Part shown: in pieces, positions 7,622 to 17,082 of the stretch
Layout of the letters: the number at the start of each line of letters is the position of its first letter
How positions within the stretch are numbered: the stretch's first letter is position 1
The notes under the pieces: model-generated
Database searches by the model: none
Told to the model about the DNA's origin: nothing
Seen by the model: the letters and a program-made list of their open reading frames with translations, nothing else
Position numbers and translations under genes: made by a program
NCBI RefSeq assembly: GCF_003668575.1
Contig: NZ_RCVZ01000009.1
Location: 124,001 to 188,000 of the forward strand
Origin: Falsibacillus albus
GTDB taxonomy: Bacteria; Bacillota; Bacilli; Bacillales; DSM-25281
DNA: 64,000 bases
Direction of reading: 5' to 3'

Positions 7622-8266
7622 CTAATTCAAACGAATGGTTTCTTGGAGTCTTTCCATTAGTTTGGATAAAACTATTATTGAATTGGCTGCATCAAATTCT
7701 CCGATATCTAAGGAATGGTCTGCATGTTGGACTACCTCAATCTTTAGATTCGAGTCGCTTAATCGATCGATTTGATCTGGATTGTAATGAAGGTCTTTAT
7801 CCCCGATCACTATAAGCCCTTGATGTTGACTATGAAGAATAGAGTCAAATAAAGATTTGGATCTCAAGAGCGGGGTAAACAGAATCATTATTGCCTTTGA
7901 AAATTCATCTCTCTTCATTAGCCCATTTGCAATCGGAAGTGTTCCAATTGATTTCCCTAGAAAAATCGTATCGTTATATTGCCCATTTCTTAAAACATCC
8001 GCTACCACAGGATCAATATCATCGATCATGATCTTGGCTAGTTCTTCATTGCTCTTTTTCAATGTGTGCAAATCATATGAGTAATGGACACGGACAATAT
8101 CGATGTTGTTTTGAAGCATCACCATTCTCGCATAATAGAACAAAGGGCTATCGTACTTATATCCGGCTCCAGCAAACATAAAACAAATGATTTTCGAACC
8201 GACTTCAAAGTGTGAATAACTAATTGTTTTGCCGTTTGTTTGAATCTCCTTTTTAGTTACTTTCAA
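7622..8266 (-). CDS. alpha/beta hydrolase
   Basis: 214 residues from a TTG start at 8266, chosen over longer in-frame starts because CGGAGGGG sits 6 bases upstream. The predicted catalytic triad is Ser106 in GKSIG (104-108), Asp158 in GDKD and His184 in HADHS. The oxyanion-side FAGAG (31-35) is also visible. It is soluble and cytoplasmic. It resembles small Bacillus hydrolases of unknown substrate. Upstream codons to 8386 keep the frame open but lack a start with a binding site. Confidence 0.75.
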   Translation of the reverse strand: MKVTKKEIQTNGKTISYSHFEVGSKIICFMFAGAGYKYDSPLFYYARMVMLQNNIDIVRVHYSYDLHTLKKSNEELAKIMIDDIDPVVADVLRNGQYNDTIFLGKSIGTLPIANGLMKRDEFSKAIMILFTPLLRSKSLFDSILHSQHQGLIVIGDKDLHYNPDQIDRLSDSNLKIEVVQHADHSLDIGEFDAANSIIVLSKLMERLQETIRLN

Positions 8267-8378
8267 TATGTTCCCCTCCGCTTCCCCTCGGCGATTTTTA
8301 TAATATATTAGCATGTTTTTCCAATTTATCAAGCGTATGTCCCAAATATGGCCGCTCTCATTTGTACAAATAAAATAA

Positions 8379-8406
8379 AGGTTCAAATCAAATGCGATTT
8401 GAACCT
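8379..8406 (-). terminator. terminator of the YfcC-type carrier gene
   Basis: AGGTTCAAATC (8379-8389) pairs with GATTTGAACCT (8396-8406). On the minus strand it is followed by TTATTTTATTT. Confidence 0.75.
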
Positions 8407-8456
8407 GAAATATCTATCCTAATGGAGTGTTTGTACTCTTAATCCATACCAGACCT

Positions 8457-9881
8457 TTAAAACGGACCCCATTTCGTCATGACCCCAACGGTGATAAACA
8501 CGAGCCCGATCACAAACCAGATCAGGGCAAGCGGAGCCATAAACTTGACCCATTTGCCGTAAGGGATGCCGCTTGCTGCGAGCACACCCATCAACACGCC
8601 GGAAGTCGGATTGATGCAGTTGACCACACCTTCACCGAGCATGACCGCCTCTACCGCGACTTGGCGCGTGATGTTCATCAAATCGGCCAGCGGGGCGAGG
8701 ATCGGGATGAAGATGACGGATTCCCCTGACCCCGATGAAATCACAAAGTGAAGCAAGGCGCTCGACACAAACATCCCGAATGCGCCGAGCAGCGGACTGT
8801 GTCCTTCGAGCATGCTCGCCAAACCGTTGACGATCGTATCCAACAGTTTCCCATCCGTCAGCACAACGGAAATCGTTCTTGCCATCCCGACGATCAGTGC
8901 ACCATACACCAAGCGCTGGCACCCGGATAGAAACGTCCTGGCAATATTGTTGCCTTTCATACCGCCAATAAGTCCAGCGACGATGGAGATGAAGACAAAG
9001 GTTCCCGCCATCTCCTGGTCTCCCCACTTCAGCCAAAGGGCTCCGGCGAGGAAGCCGACCAAGCACAATCCAGTCAGAGCAAGGATCAGCTTGTGGCGAA
9101 TCGTGAAAGGAACATCGGTTTTCTCTTCTTCATCAAGCAAGGCTTTGCTTGGAAACCAATCTTCCCCCAAAATGCTTGCATCTGTTTTTCTTAAGCGCCT
9201 CACATAAAAGTAAATATAGACAACCGTTGCGATTAGAAAAGCAAGATAAATCGCTGTGCGCAGCCCGATTCCTGAAAAGAGGGGAAGTTCGGCGATTTTT
9301 TGCGACAGGCCAAGCGGCGTCGGCGACAGGATCGTGGAGTTGAATCCAGCATAAGTACCTAAATAGATGACCGCGACACCGACGACGGCATCCCATTTCA
9401 GCGCCCTGGCCACAATGATGCCGATCGGGATGAAGCCGATGACGGAATTGACGACGATACCGGTCGTTCCAAGGATGGAGAATAAGGCACCGACGACAGC
9501 GATAAATAACAATTCGCGTGTCCTGAACTTGTTCACGACATTATGGATGAGTCCGTTGATGGCCCCTGTTTTTTCAAGGATGGCCAATGTTCCGCCTGTG
9601 AATAGAATTAAAAAGATGATCGAAGCAGACGCAACCATTCCTTGCTGAAAGGCCGTAAAAAAATGGACGAAGCCAATCGGCGTGTGGGCAACGGTATGGT
9701 AGCTTCCTGGTACAGCCTGCGTAATGGTTCCATTGGTGATTCGTTTGAACTCTCCCGCCGGTACGATATAGGTGGCGATGGCACAGATCAAGGCAATGAC
9801 AAACAGCAGTACATAAGCATCAGGCATTCTGAATCTGGCTTTCCTTTGAGGCTCCAGATTCGTTTCGGTTTGCAAACTCAC
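8457..9881 (-). CDS. YfcC/DcuC family carrier
   Basis: 474 residues with about 12-13 membrane segments. It belongs to the DcuC/YfcC family (C4-dicarboxylate or basic amino acid carriers). Conserved features include the hairpin with [19 protein letters not shown], the SSGSGESV motif and the late [14 protein letters not shown] motif. The GTG at 9881 follows GGGGG at proper spacing. It is divergent from an RpiR regulator and close to an AmhX-like amidohydrolase; together these suggest uptake and hydrolysis of an N-acyl amino acid or small peptide. That pathway is inference. Confidence 0.85.
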   Translation of the reverse strand: MSLQTETNLEPQRKARFRMPDAYVLLFVIALICAIATYIVPAGEFKRITNGTITQAVPGSYHTVAHTPIGFVHFFTAFQQGMVASASIIFLILFTGGTLAILEKTGAINGLIHNVVNKFRTRELLFIAVVGALFSILGTTGIVVNSVIGFIPIGIIVARALKWDAVVGVAVIYLGTYAGFNSTILSPTPLGLSQKIAELPLFSGIGLRTAIYLAFLIATVVYIYFYVRRLRKTDASILGEDWFPSKALLDEEEKTDVPFTIRHKLILALTGLCLVGFLAGALWLKWGDQEMAGTFVFISIVAGLIGGMKGNNIARTFLSGCQRLVYGALIVGMARTISVVLTDGKLLDTIVNGLASMLEGHSPLLGAFGMFVSSALLHFVISSGSGESVIFIPILAPLADLMNITRQVAVEAVMLGEGVVNCINPTSGVLMGVLAASGIPYGKWVKFMAPLALIWFVIGLVFITVGVMTKWGPF

Positions 9882-9987
9882 TTCATTTCCCCCTTTTTTA
9901 AAAATTCCCCTTTTGTTCGAATTATATTGAATTTTCTGACCTTTGCGATATATTATAATGAAGTGAATCCTTCAGCGCAATATATTT

Positions 9988-10003
9988 TAAAGTAAAAACT
10001 TTA
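9988..10003. promoter_or_regulatory. candidate operator in the yfcC-rpiR divergent region
   Basis: TAAAGT (9988-9993) and ACTTTA (9998-10003) form a perfect inverted repeat 32 bp before the RpiR gene start. RpiR regulators bind inverted repeats, so autoregulation is possible. Confidence 0.3.
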
Positions 10004-10035
10004 CATTTTTTATTTTTTTAAAGGAGGTGCCATTC

Positions 10036-10857
10036 ATGTCCGATTATATGTCTAAGATCAATGATCATTATGATGAGCTGACAAAAGGGATGAAACTAGT
10101 AGCCGATTTCCTCATGAGGGACCCGACAGCGTTTGCAACGCATCCTGCTAAAAAAGTAGGCGAATTTATTGACGTGAGCGAAACGATGGTGCTCCGCTTT
10201 TGCACAGCTATTGGATATACAGGATTCAGCCAGCTCCAAACAGAGGTGCGCGAATACATCTTCGATTTGGGAGCGAAAAAGACTATCACAAGTGATGAGC
10301 CGCTTCCTCATTACAAGGAAGTCATGCTGTCCGATCTGGCAAACATCCAGGAAACCGCCAATCGATTCACGGAAGAGGATTTTGAGCAAACTATCGAGAA
10401 GATTGATGAAGCGGATGAAATCTTGGTCGCCGGATTGCATGCTTCCTTCTCGATGGCTCATTGGCTGTCCTATACGTTGAACCTTGTGCGGGGAGGAGCT
10501 TCCTTATATCGACCGGAATCCGACGTCGGGCTCAATCGATTCACGGAAAAAAGCGTCGTGATCGTGTTCTCCTTTTACCGATATGCCATGGATACTATCA
10601 CCTTGGCCAAAGAGGCAAAAGAAAGGGGGATCCACATCATCGCCTTTACCGATTCACTGACAGCACCAATCACGAAAATCGCCGACCAATTATTTGTCTT
10701 GAACCTGCCGGCCAAATCCATCTTGCAGACCGTTCCCGTCGTCTATTCGATTCTAAACGCCATACTGGCAGGTGTAGCACTGAAACAAACCCAACCTGGC
10801 GAAACGAGAAAAAACATGTTCATCCAAGAAGACTCAAGGAAATTTTGTGTGAAATGA
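10036..10857 (+). CDS. MurR/RpiR family transcriptional regulator
   Basis: 273 residues from the ATG at 10036; AAGGAGGTG is directly upstream, and the earlier in-frame GTG lies inside that site. The N-terminal HTH_6 domain (helix-turn-helix about 39-63, AKKVGEFIDVSETMVLRF) is followed by a SIS domain (about 110-260, DEILVAGLHASFS) that senses a phosphosugar-like or other ligand. It is divergent from the YfcC carrier and followed by the amidohydrolase gene, so it probably controls both. Confidence 0.88.
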   Translation: MSDYMSKINDHYDELTKGMKLVADFLMRDPTAFATHPAKKVGEFIDVSETMVLRFCTAIGYTGFSQLQTEVREYIFDLGAKKTITSDEPLPHYKEVMLSDLANIQETANRFTEEDFEQTIEKIDEADEILVAGLHASFSMAHWLSYTLNLVRGGASLYRPESDVGLNRFTEKSVVIVFSFYRYAMDTITLAKEAKERGIHIIAFTDSLTAPITKIADQLFVLNLPAKSILQTVPVVYSILNAILAGVALKQTQPGETRKNMFIQEDSRKFCVK

Positions 10858-10998
10858 ATGGGTTTGACGAAGATGTTTTAAACATTTTTTAAAATCAACC
10901 AGCACGCCCTAATAGCCACAAACTTACGAAAAGCGCCTTTAAAAAAATATTGTTTTTCCAGTCATTCTCATTAAATCATCATATAATGTTGAATATAG

Positions 10999-11052
10999 TG
11001 GAGGCTCACCACCTGTCTCTCGGAGCTCGAACATCCTGCAGCAGAAAAATAC
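10999..11052. repeat. decayed palindromic repeat in the amidohydrolase leader
   Basis: GTGGAGGCTCACCACCTG and AACATCCTGCAGCAGAAA match the right half of the Bacillaceae repeat (GGAGGCTCACC, GCATCCTGCAGCGGAAA). It ends about 20 bp before the ribosome binding site of the next gene. A MITE scrap (TTACGAAAAGCGCCTTT) is at 10924-10940. Confidence 0.5.
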
Positions 11053-11084
11053 GAACAGATTCAAACAAACGGAGGAATACAAAA

Positions 11085-12227
11085 ATGAAACCACTGGACA
11101 CCACACAAAAAGAAGAACTGATGGAAATCTTCAACCACCTGCACGCCAATCCAGAAATCAGCTGGAAGGAATTTAAGACCACCGCCTATCTCAAAGACAT
11201 CCTCGAAAAGCACGGCTGCCGAACAAAGACATTTGACGATTGTTCCGGTGTAATTGGGGAAATCGGGGCAGGAAAGCCAGTCGTAGCTTTGCGCGCTGAT
11301 ATGGACGCCCTATGGCAGGAAGTCGACGGCGTATTCAAAGCCAACCATTCTTGCGGACACGATTCCCACATGACGATGGCCATTGGCGCCATGAAGATGT
11401 TGACACAAAGTGAAGGACTGCCGAAAGGGACAATCCGCTTTATTTTTCAACCGTCTGAAGAAAAAGGGACCGGCGCATTGAAGATGATCGAAAAAGGGAT
11501 CGTGGATGATGTCGATTACTTATACGGCGTTCATGTGCGCCCGATTCAGGAAACGAAATACGGACATGCCGCATCTGCCATCCTCCACGGAGCAAGCCAG
11601 TCCATCAAAGGTAACATCATCGGGGAAGATGCCCACGCTGCACGCCCCCATCTTGGAACGAATGCCATCGAAGTGGCATCGACACTGTTGAATGAGCTGT
11701 CCCATATACATATCGATCCAATGATTCCGCACTCGGTCAAAATGACGAAGCTCCATGCAGGCGGAGAGAGCTCCAATATCATTCCGGGGCAGGCCGAATT
11801 CACCCTGGATATGCGCTCCCAGTCCAACGATGTGATGGCCTCATTGGTCGAGCACGTCAAAGCGGCAGCCGAATCCGTCGCCAACTTTTATAAATGCGAA
11901 ATCAATCTGACCATGCCGTCGAACCTGGCTGCAGCTACAATGAACACAGAAGCCCAAGAGCTGATGGCAGATGCGATCTGCGAAGTGCTCGGAGAAGAAA
12001 ACCACGACGGAGCCCTTGTCACCACGGGCAGCGAAGACTTCCATTTCTACCCTGTCAAACGGCCGCATTTGAAAGCGACCATGCTCGGACTCGGCTGCGA
12101 CCTGGAGCCGGGATTGCATCACCCCCATATGACTTTCAAAAAAGATGCGATGTTCTATGGCATGGATATTTTGGCAAAGGTCGTGCTGAAGACATTGGAG
12201 AAGGAGTCAGGTGGAGCGAAGGAGTAA
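11085..12227 (+). CDS. amhX: M20 family amidohydrolase (AmhX-like)
   Basis: 380 residues from the ATG at 11085, which has GGAGGAAT 8 bases upstream; the open frame extends to 10950 without support. It is an M20D peptidase/amidohydrolase, a cytosolic metal enzyme that cleaves amide bonds of N-acyl amino acids. Visible ligands are Asp72 ([13 protein letters not shown]), Cys90 and His92 (HSCGHDSHM), Glu125-Glu126 (PSEEKGTG), the VHVRP histidine, and a late HHPHMTF. Length and motifs match B. subtilis AmhX (about 383). It lies 227 bp after the RpiR gene on the same strand. Confidence 0.85.
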   Translation: MKPLDTTQKEELMEIFNHLHANPEISWKEFKTTAYLKDILEKHGCRTKTFDDCSGVIGEIGAGKPVVALRADMDALWQEVDGVFKANHSCGHDSHMTMAIGAMKMLTQSEGLPKGTIRFIFQPSEEKGTGALKMIEKGIVDDVDYLYGVHVRPIQETKYGHAASAILHGASQSIKGNIIGEDAHAARPHLGTNAIEVASTLLNELSHIHIDPMIPHSVKMTKLHAGGESSNIIPGQAEFTLDMRSQSNDVMASLVEHVKAAAESVANFYKCEINLTMPSNLAAATMNTEAQELMADAICEVLGEENHDGALVTTGSEDFHFYPVKRPHLKATMLGLGCDLEPGLHHPHMTFKKDAMFYGMDILAKVVLKTLEKESGGAKE

Positions 12228-12257
12228 ATAGCGGACCATAACGAAGGAGTGATAGAA

Positions 12258-13460
12258 ATGGCACGTGTTTTATTTATTAATGCCGGATCAGAAGGACATA
12301 TCAATCCAACTATTGGAGTTGTTCAAGAGTTGATTTCGCGCGGCGAAGAGGTAGTGTACTTTACAATAGAAGATTTTCGTGAGCGAATTGAGAAGACTGG
12401 AGCTGCTGTGCGAACTTGGGACGGTGAAAAATTTATTAAAGCCTTCATCTCGGGTGGAAGAAATTATTTGCCTGAAAGGATTAATGGTCTTTTACTTACG
12501 GCAGATATTGTCATACCTAGTGTGCTAAGACAGATTGAAGGCGAACACTTCGACTACATCATTCACGATTCCATGTTTGGCTGCGGACGTTTACTCGCCC
12601 AAATCCTTAAGCTGCCGGCAATCAATTCCTGTACTTCCTTTGCTCAGACAAAGCAATCATTCGATCAACTATTGGACCGGCTTTCTAAAAACATCCCTGC
12701 AGATGTGATTGAAGAAATAAACGGCGAATACCAAAGGCTAACGGCAATGGTGAAGGAAAAATATGATGTCGAGATCGATTCTCGTTACGAAGTTTTTTGT
12801 AATCCTGCGCCACTTACAATCGTTTATACAACAAGGGAGTTTCAACCTTTCGGGGAAACATTCGACGAAACATACAAATTTATCGGCCCATCCATCTCTA
12901 CTCGATCAACTCAAGATAACTTTGATTTTGAAGCCATCAAGGAAAATCGGCCAATTTATATTTCACTTGGTACGGTTTTTAATCAGGCGGTTGATTTTTA
13001 TAAACTTTGTTTTGAAGCATTTGAAAATAGCGATCACACGGTGGTCATGTCGATCGGGAAACATACTCCGCTAAGTGATTTAGGAGAGATTCCATACAAC
13101 TTCATCGTCAAAAATTATGTTCCACAAACAGATGTGTTAAAATACACGAAATTGTTTATCACACATGGCGGGATGAATAGTACCAGTGAAGGACTCTACT
13201 ACGGGGTGCCGCTGATTGTAATCCCACAAAACGCAGACCAGCCGATAATTGCTCAACAAGTTTCCAATATCGGGGCAGGCATCAAACTGGACATGCAAAA
13301 CCTGAATCCAAGTCAATTGCGTGAAGCAGCAGATCATGTGTTAAACGAGACATCTTTCCATAAAGCTGTTTCAACTATAAGCCAGTCGATGCAAAAATCA
13401 GGTGGATATCAACAAGCGGTTGATGAGATTTTTGAATATAAAAGTAAATTTGATATTTAA
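12258..13460 (+). CDS. MGT/YjiC-type macrolide glycosyltransferase
   Basis: 400 residues from the ATG at 12258; AAGGAG lies 8 bases upstream (an earlier GTG overlaps that site). It is a GT-B fold family 1 enzyme that moves a sugar from UDP-sugar to hydroxylated small molecules. The N-terminal acceptor domain starts VLFINAGSEGHINPT. The C-terminal nucleotide site has FITHGGMNSTSEG, VPLIVIPQNADQP and IGAGI. Length agrees with B. subtilis YojK/YdhE/YjiC. It is only 30 bp after the amidohydrolase and may be in the same transcript. Confidence 0.88.
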   Translation: MARVLFINAGSEGHINPTIGVVQELISRGEEVVYFTIEDFRERIEKTGAAVRTWDGEKFIKAFISGGRNYLPERINGLLLTADIVIPSVLRQIEGEHFDYIIHDSMFGCGRLLAQILKLPAINSCTSFAQTKQSFDQLLDRLSKNIPADVIEEINGEYQRLTAMVKEKYDVEIDSRYEVFCNPAPLTIVYTTREFQPFGETFDETYKFIGPSISTRSTQDNFDFEAIKENRPIYISLGTVFNQAVDFYKLCFEAFENSDHTVVMSIGKHTPLSDLGEIPYNFIVKNYVPQTDVLKYTKLFITHGGMNSTSEGLYYGVPLIVIPQNADQPIIAQQVSNIGAGIKLDMQNLNPSQLREAADHVLNETSFHKAVSTISQSMQKSGGYQQAVDEIFEYKSKFDI

Positions 13461-13618
13461 AGATAAAAAATCTCTTATCTGCTGGTATTAAGGTAGAAGA
13501 AGTAGAGAAGGAACGATTAGTATAAACTAATTAGTAATATTTCCCTTTTTATCTGAGTATTTCTGTATAATAAAGGTAAATGACATATTTACAACCTGAA
13601 CAGATTAGAGGGGGAAAT

Positions 13619-14185
13619 ATGAAACGACTGTTTATGCTTTTAAGCTTCCTATCGCTTATGGCGCTTATATCGGCTTGCTCGTCGCAGCCATCATTGAAAC
13701 TTGTCGATACAAAAGTTGATATTGTAAAAGATAAAAGTCTTTCTGGTTCGGTTGTTATTTCAGAAGGCGGGAAAAATGGACAGGAGCTTGTTCCAACCGT
13801 TTTATACTACCAATTTAAAATTAAGAATAATGGATTCCGAAGGATTGGTGGAGCTGGCGATAAGAAGCTAAAAGTAAAGATTGTCCCCGGTAAAAAGCTA
13901 GCTGCTGCCTCTGAAGAATCAGTTGGAATCAATATTTTTACTCCTTCATCTTATAATGGGACCGGTTTAGGATACGGCGTGCAGGTTAATGGTGAAATCC
14001 AACCTGGTAAAACCGGAAATATGAGCCTGACATATGATTTAGGTGTAACCGAAGAAAACCCAAAAGTTTCGTTACAAGTCCCTTCAAAAGAGAAATTGGA
14101 AAAACTGAAAGCCAACGCGCTAGATGGGTCACTTATTGTGACATCGGATGGAAAAGAAATTGCGGAATTTGACTTGAAGCGATAA
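13619..14185 (+). CDS. lipoprotein of unknown function
   Basis: 188 residues from the ATG at 13619 (AGAGGGGG upstream). A lipoprotein signal peptide (KR, hydrophobic core, ISACSS) gives a lipid-anchored Cys at about residue 20. The mature part is beta-rich (KLKVKIVPG, GVQVNGEIQPG, LSLTYD-like strands), which fits an immunoglobulin-like or DUF4352-type fold, but no family is recognised with confidence. TATAAT at 13566-13571 could be its -10 box. Confidence 0.7.
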   Translation: MKRLFMLLSFLSLMALISACSSQPSLKLVDTKVDIVKDKSLSGSVVISEGGKNGQELVPTVLYYQFKIKNNGFRRIGGAGDKKLKVKIVPGKKLAAASEESVGINIFTPSSYNGTGLGYGVQVNGEIQPGKTGNMSLTYDLGVTEENPKVSLQVPSKEKLEKLKANALDGSLIVTSDGKEIAEFDLKR

Positions 14186-14271
14186 AACATAATGGGATTT
14201 TATGTTAAAATATAAATAACTTTACAATTTGCGCAGCGCATAAAATTATAAACGGGAATGGGGGACTTTGT

Positions 14272-14535
14272 ATGGAAAACACGGAAACAAACAGCAATTC
14301 GGTCACTTCCTTGACAATGGGGATCCTTTCAATCATCATCCCTTTCATTGGATTGGTTCTTGGATTCATCGGAGTCGGATTTTCAAGAAAAGCCTTGAAA
14401 GAAATCGGCAAGACCAATGAAGGCGGAAGAGGACTGGCCACTTCAGGCTATGTCTGCAGTGTGATCGGGATCGTCCTTCAACTCTTAGCGGTAGTGGGGT
14501 ATTTCGCGTTTGCTGCTGTAACGAACGTAGGGTAG
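14272..14535 (+). CDS. DUF4190 domain membrane protein
   Basis: 87 residues with two membrane helices around a short loop (FSRKALKEIGKTNEGGRGLATSG). The pattern 'small polar N terminus, TM, K-E-I-x-K..N..G-R-G-x-A-x-x-G, TM' is diagnostic of DUF4190. Function unknown. It is followed by a 56-residue membrane protein gene 23 bp later, likely co-transcribed. Confidence 0.8.
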   Translation: MENTETNSNSVTSLTMGILSIIIPFIGLVLGFIGVGFSRKALKEIGKTNEGGRGLATSGYVCSVIGIVLQLLAVVGYFAFAAVTNVG

Positions 14536-14558
14536 GTTAAAAAGACAGGAGGCTCAAC

Positions 14559-14729
14559 ATGTGGTTGTTTGTCATCGTGGTTATTGTGGTTTTATTACTG
14601 GCATTCCTGATCGATTTACGAAGAAAGAAAAGAAGGAATGACCAACTTACCAAAGGAACCGATCCCAGCAAATTACAAGGGGAAAATGGCGGCGATTGGA
14701 ATAGTGGGGACGGTCCGGCAGGGTTCTAA
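14559..14729 (+). CDS. small single-span membrane protein (56 aa)
   Basis: The ATG at 14559 follows AGGAGG 6 bases upstream. MWLFVIVVIVVLLLAFLI is one membrane helix, followed by DLRRKKRRND (positive, so the C terminus is inside) and a Gly/Asp-rich tail ending GDGPAGF. Function unknown. It is second in a likely pair with the DUF4190 gene and is followed by a terminator. Confidence 0.65.
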   Translation: MWLFVIVVIVVLLLAFLIDLRRKKRRNDQLTKGTDPSKLQGENGGDWNSGDGPAGF

Positions 14730-14749
14730 TTTTTATAAGTGAAAAATGT

Positions 14750-14776
14750 GGCTGCCCTCAACAGGCGGCTGTTTTT
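14750..14776 (+). terminator. terminator after the DUF4190 pair
   Basis: GGCTGCC pairs with GGCGGCT (two G-U pairs) around CTCAACA, followed by GTTTTT. Confidence 0.65.
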
Positions 14777-14820
14777 ATGACTATACTACTTAGGTGAAAT
14801 AACGGTAAGGAGAAGTGATT

Positions 14821-15045
14821 ATGAGTATTGTTTTTGCATTAGTTAGTGTCTATTTTTATAGTTTGGTAATCTATCGTTTAATTAAGAAAAAAAGATTCAA
14901 AACGAACGAAAATCATATTCTGATTACGTTTAGTGCAACTTTTATGGTAATATCTAATGTTCATTACTCGATAAAAATTATTTCAATTTTATTAACCATT
15001 ACCTTAATCATTGTTAATAGAAAAAGTAGAAAATATGTTTTATAG
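14821..15045 (+). CDS. small two-span membrane protein (74 aa)
   Basis: The ATG at 14821 is chosen because AAGGAG is 8 bases upstream; the GTG at 14815 is too close. Two hydrophobic helices (about 2-17 and 47-66) flank a KKKRFKTNENH segment. There is no recognised family. It is monocistronic, with a terminator right after. Confidence 0.55.
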   Translation: MSIVFALVSVYFYSLVIYRLIKKKRFKTNENHILITFSATFMVISNVHYSIKIISILLTITLIIVNRKSRKYVL

Positions 15046-15063
15046 CACTCAATAATTGAGAAG

Positions 15064-15091
15064 CGATACTTGTATAAGGTATCGTTTTTTT
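15064..15091 (+). terminator. rho-independent terminator
   Basis: CGATAC (15064-15069) pairs with GTATCG (15079-15084), followed by seven T. Confidence 0.8.
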
Positions 15092-15126
15092 AATTGTTTA
15101 TGAGATCGTTTGATAAAAAGAAATAT

Positions 15127-15184
15127 TTGACAATAAATGATGTATCATCTAATATGATTTACAATAAATGACGCGTCATTTATT
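15127..15184 (+). promoter_or_regulatory. lactonase-marR promoter with two matching MarR-type operators
   Basis: TTGACA (15127-15132) and TAATAT (15150-15155) are 17 bp apart. Two 22-bp inverted repeats of the same design overlap them. Site 1 (15132-15153) has arms AATAAATGATG and TATCATCTAAT between -35 and -10. Site 2 (15163-15184) is a perfect palindrome with arms AATAAATGACG and CGTCATTTATT just past -10. Centres are 31 bp (about three turns) apart. The MarR protein at 16025 is the natural ligand. Confidence 0.75.
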
Positions 15185-15206
15185 TTTAAAGAGGGGTGAG
15201 CCATTG

Positions 15207-16010
15207 ATGAAAATTAATGTCTGGCATGCGGGTAACGTTTATATTGACCGTTCATTAGCTTTTAGGGGGAAATCTTTGCACCCGATGTCTTATACAGGTT
15301 GGTTTAGAGGTGCTGATAAAAAAATGTGGGTACCTGTTTCTTCATACCTGATTGAGCATCCAAAAGGGCTGATTTTAGTGGATACAGGCTGGCATGAAGA
15401 CATGAGAAAGAATCAGAAAAATCATTTGGGGAGACTGGCTTATTCTATGTTTAAAGGCGAGTTGCCTGCTGGCTCATCTGTTCGTGAAAAATTAATGGAG
15501 TACGGAATAAGCAGTAAAGATCTGGATTTTGTGTTATTAACCCACCTTCACTCCGATCACGTTAGCGGTCTTGAACAAGTGAAAGATGCAAAGAAAATAC
15601 TAACCAGTGAGTTGGAGTGGGAATACGCGCATAAGAGAGCAGGTTATATAAAATCAATGTGGAAGGGAATTGATATCCATACCTTTCCATTAAAAGAAAT
15701 ACCCTTTGGTCCCTTTAACTTGGGATTGGATTTATTTGATGATGGATCAATTTACTTAGTTCACACACCCGGGCATAGTGATGGAATGTTTTCTATTTTA
15801 ATCAAAATGCAGAATGGATGGGTTTTGTTAGCAAGTGATGTAGGTTATTCAGAAAAGTCGTGGAATGATATGATATTACCTGGAGTCACAACAAATAGAA
15901 AAGATGCGAAAAAATCATTGAATTGGGTTAAAGAATTTTCAGAAAGAGAAGATTGTTTGAGGGTGATGGCAAACCATGATCCTAATATCCAACCTATGGT
16001 GATTAAATAA
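15207..16010 (+). CDS. metallo-beta-lactamase fold, N-acyl homoserine lactonase family
   Basis: 267 residues from the ATG at 15207 (GAGGGGTGAG upstream; a TTG one codon earlier is possible). The zinc motif HLHSDH (113-118), His190 in HTPGHSDG and Asp211 in ASDVG form the dinuclear site of AiiA/AttM-like lactonases. These open the lactone of acyl-homoserine lactones; related enzymes act on other esters. It is cytosolic. It is first in an operon with a MarR regulator 14 bp downstream and has two matching operators in its promoter, so it is probably induced by a small ligand of that MarR. Quorum-quenching activity is inference. Confidence 0.82.
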   Translation: MKINVWHAGNVYIDRSLAFRGKSLHPMSYTGWFRGADKKMWVPVSSYLIEHPKGLILVDTGWHEDMRKNQKNHLGRLAYSMFKGELPAGSSVREKLMEYGISSKDLDFVLLTHLHSDHVSGLEQVKDAKKILTSELEWEYAHKRAGYIKSMWKGIDIHTFPLKEIPFGPFNLGLDLFDDGSIYLVHTPGHSDGMFSILIKMQNGWVLLASDVGYSEKSWNDMILPGVTTNRKDAKKSLNWVKEFSEREDCLRVMANHDPNIQPMVIK

Positions 16011-16024
16011 AATGGAGTGTATAT

Positions 16025-16501
16025 ATGGAATTTTCTCAAGAAGTTGAACGCTTTAGATTTTTGGTATTGGCTATGCAAAGACAGGGCAATCGAATATATA
16101 AAGATCTCTTATCGGATATTGGAATCACTCCATCCCAAGCGGAAGTCATTCAGATACTAAAAAAGTGGGAACAGTTATCATTAAAGGAACTAGGGGCACT
16201 ATTGATTTGTGAAACAGGCAGCCCATCAAGGCTTATCGATAGAATGGTCAAAGACGGATACATAGAACGTATGCGATCAACAGATGACTCCAGGTTTGTA
16301 AAACTCCGATTAACGGAATTGGGGATCGAAAAAAGTGGCGACATTAAAAAGGCAGAAAACGAAATGTATCAAATGATTGAAAAAATTTATAAAATAGATG
16401 AACTCAAAAGTCTTAATCATTATTTGAGTAATTTTTTATCGAACTCTTCTATGTCTGAAACGTTAACTAAACGAGGATTTCTTGAAGAAGAAGAGCATTA
16501 A
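16025..16501 (+). CDS. MarR family transcriptional regulator
   Basis: 158 residues. The winged helix-turn-helix spans about residues 38-105: LSLKELGALL, then TGSPSRLIDRMVKDGYIER and a wing SDDSRFVKLRLTELG-like segment (here STDDSRF). The N- and C-terminal helices form the dimer interface. It probably represses the upstream lactonase and itself through the two palindromes at 15132-15184. The C terminus carries an acidic tail (EEEEH). Confidence 0.88.
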   Translation: MEFSQEVERFRFLVLAMQRQGNRIYKDLLSDIGITPSQAEVIQILKKWEQLSLKELGALLICETGSPSRLIDRMVKDGYIERMRSTDDSRFVKLRLTELGIEKSGDIKKAENEMYQMIEKIYKIDELKSLNHYLSNFLSNSSMSETLTKRGFLEEEEH

Positions 16502-16564
16502 GCCGTGATTTGAATTAAGATTCAAGTAATTAAAGCATTTGAAAACACCTTAATGTGAAAATGA

Positions 16565-16590
16565 AGCTGCCTACTTCAGGCGGCTTTTTA
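16565..16590 (+). terminator. terminator of the lactonase-marR operon
   Basis: AGCTGCC (16565-16571) and GGCGGCT (16579-16585) form a stem followed by TTTTTATC. Confidence 0.7.
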
Positions 16591-16605
16591 TCATTTCAAT
16601 AGCAT

Positions 16606-16911
16606 CTATCTAACTTCCTTCATCAATACGTTCGTTATCCTCTTTTGATAAACATTCACATATCGATTATTTTTGAATTTTTTTCTATTGAATTTTCCAA
16701 TTTCAAACCGTACCTTGCTGTTTTCATTTATAAGCTTTTCAAACCTACTGTCTTTTAAATAATCTTGAAACCAGTCATATGTTTTAAAGTATGCGATGTT
16801 TTTTTCAATTTCCATTTCAGTCACATCCTTTGAATAAGACAAAACCATTTGACCGAGTCCCATTAAAGCGTCTAAAAGAAATTCAAAAAGAAGTTCTAAA
16901 AGTGCCTCCAA
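16606..16911 (-). CDS. small protein with YDWFQ motif, paralogue of 28084-28344
   Basis: 101 residues from a TTG at 16911 (GGGGGTG upstream). A hydrophobic N terminus (about 1-25) precedes a charged, helical C-terminal half. Residues from NIAYFKTYDWFQDY through NSKVRFEI align with NIERLQQYNWFQALY and NRKVREYL of the 86-residue protein at 28084. No family name is known to me. The paralogy makes it a real gene; the function is unknown. Confidence 0.6.
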   Translation of the reverse strand: MEALLELLFEFLLDALMGLGQMVLSYSKDVTEMEIEKNIAYFKTYDWFQDYLKDSRFEKLINENSKVRFEIGKFNRKKFKNNRYVNVYQKRITNVLMKEVR

Positions 16912-17010
16912 GTTATCACCCCCAAGGAATCTATTAATATCTTATCATTACTGCTAAAATATTCCAAAGTACGAATTTATTCGAAAATAGTTAATTTAAC
17001 TTAATATCCG

Positions 17011-17050
17011 CCTCTCCTCGGAAAGCAAGCATCCTTCCGTGGAGATCAAC
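17011..17050. repeat. fragment of the Bacillaceae palindromic repeat
   Basis: CTCCTCGGAAAGCAAGCATC, then CTTCCGTGGAGATCAAC, the 3' third of the element. It ends 33 bp before the MerR promoter. Confidence 0.55.
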
Positions 17051-17082
17051 CTTAAAAAAACTCTAAATTAGGAAATTTTTTC

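Noticed and set aside
10950-11084. N-terminal extension of the amidohydrolase
   Set aside because: It covers a decayed repeat and the true binding site GGAGGAAT lies before 11085.
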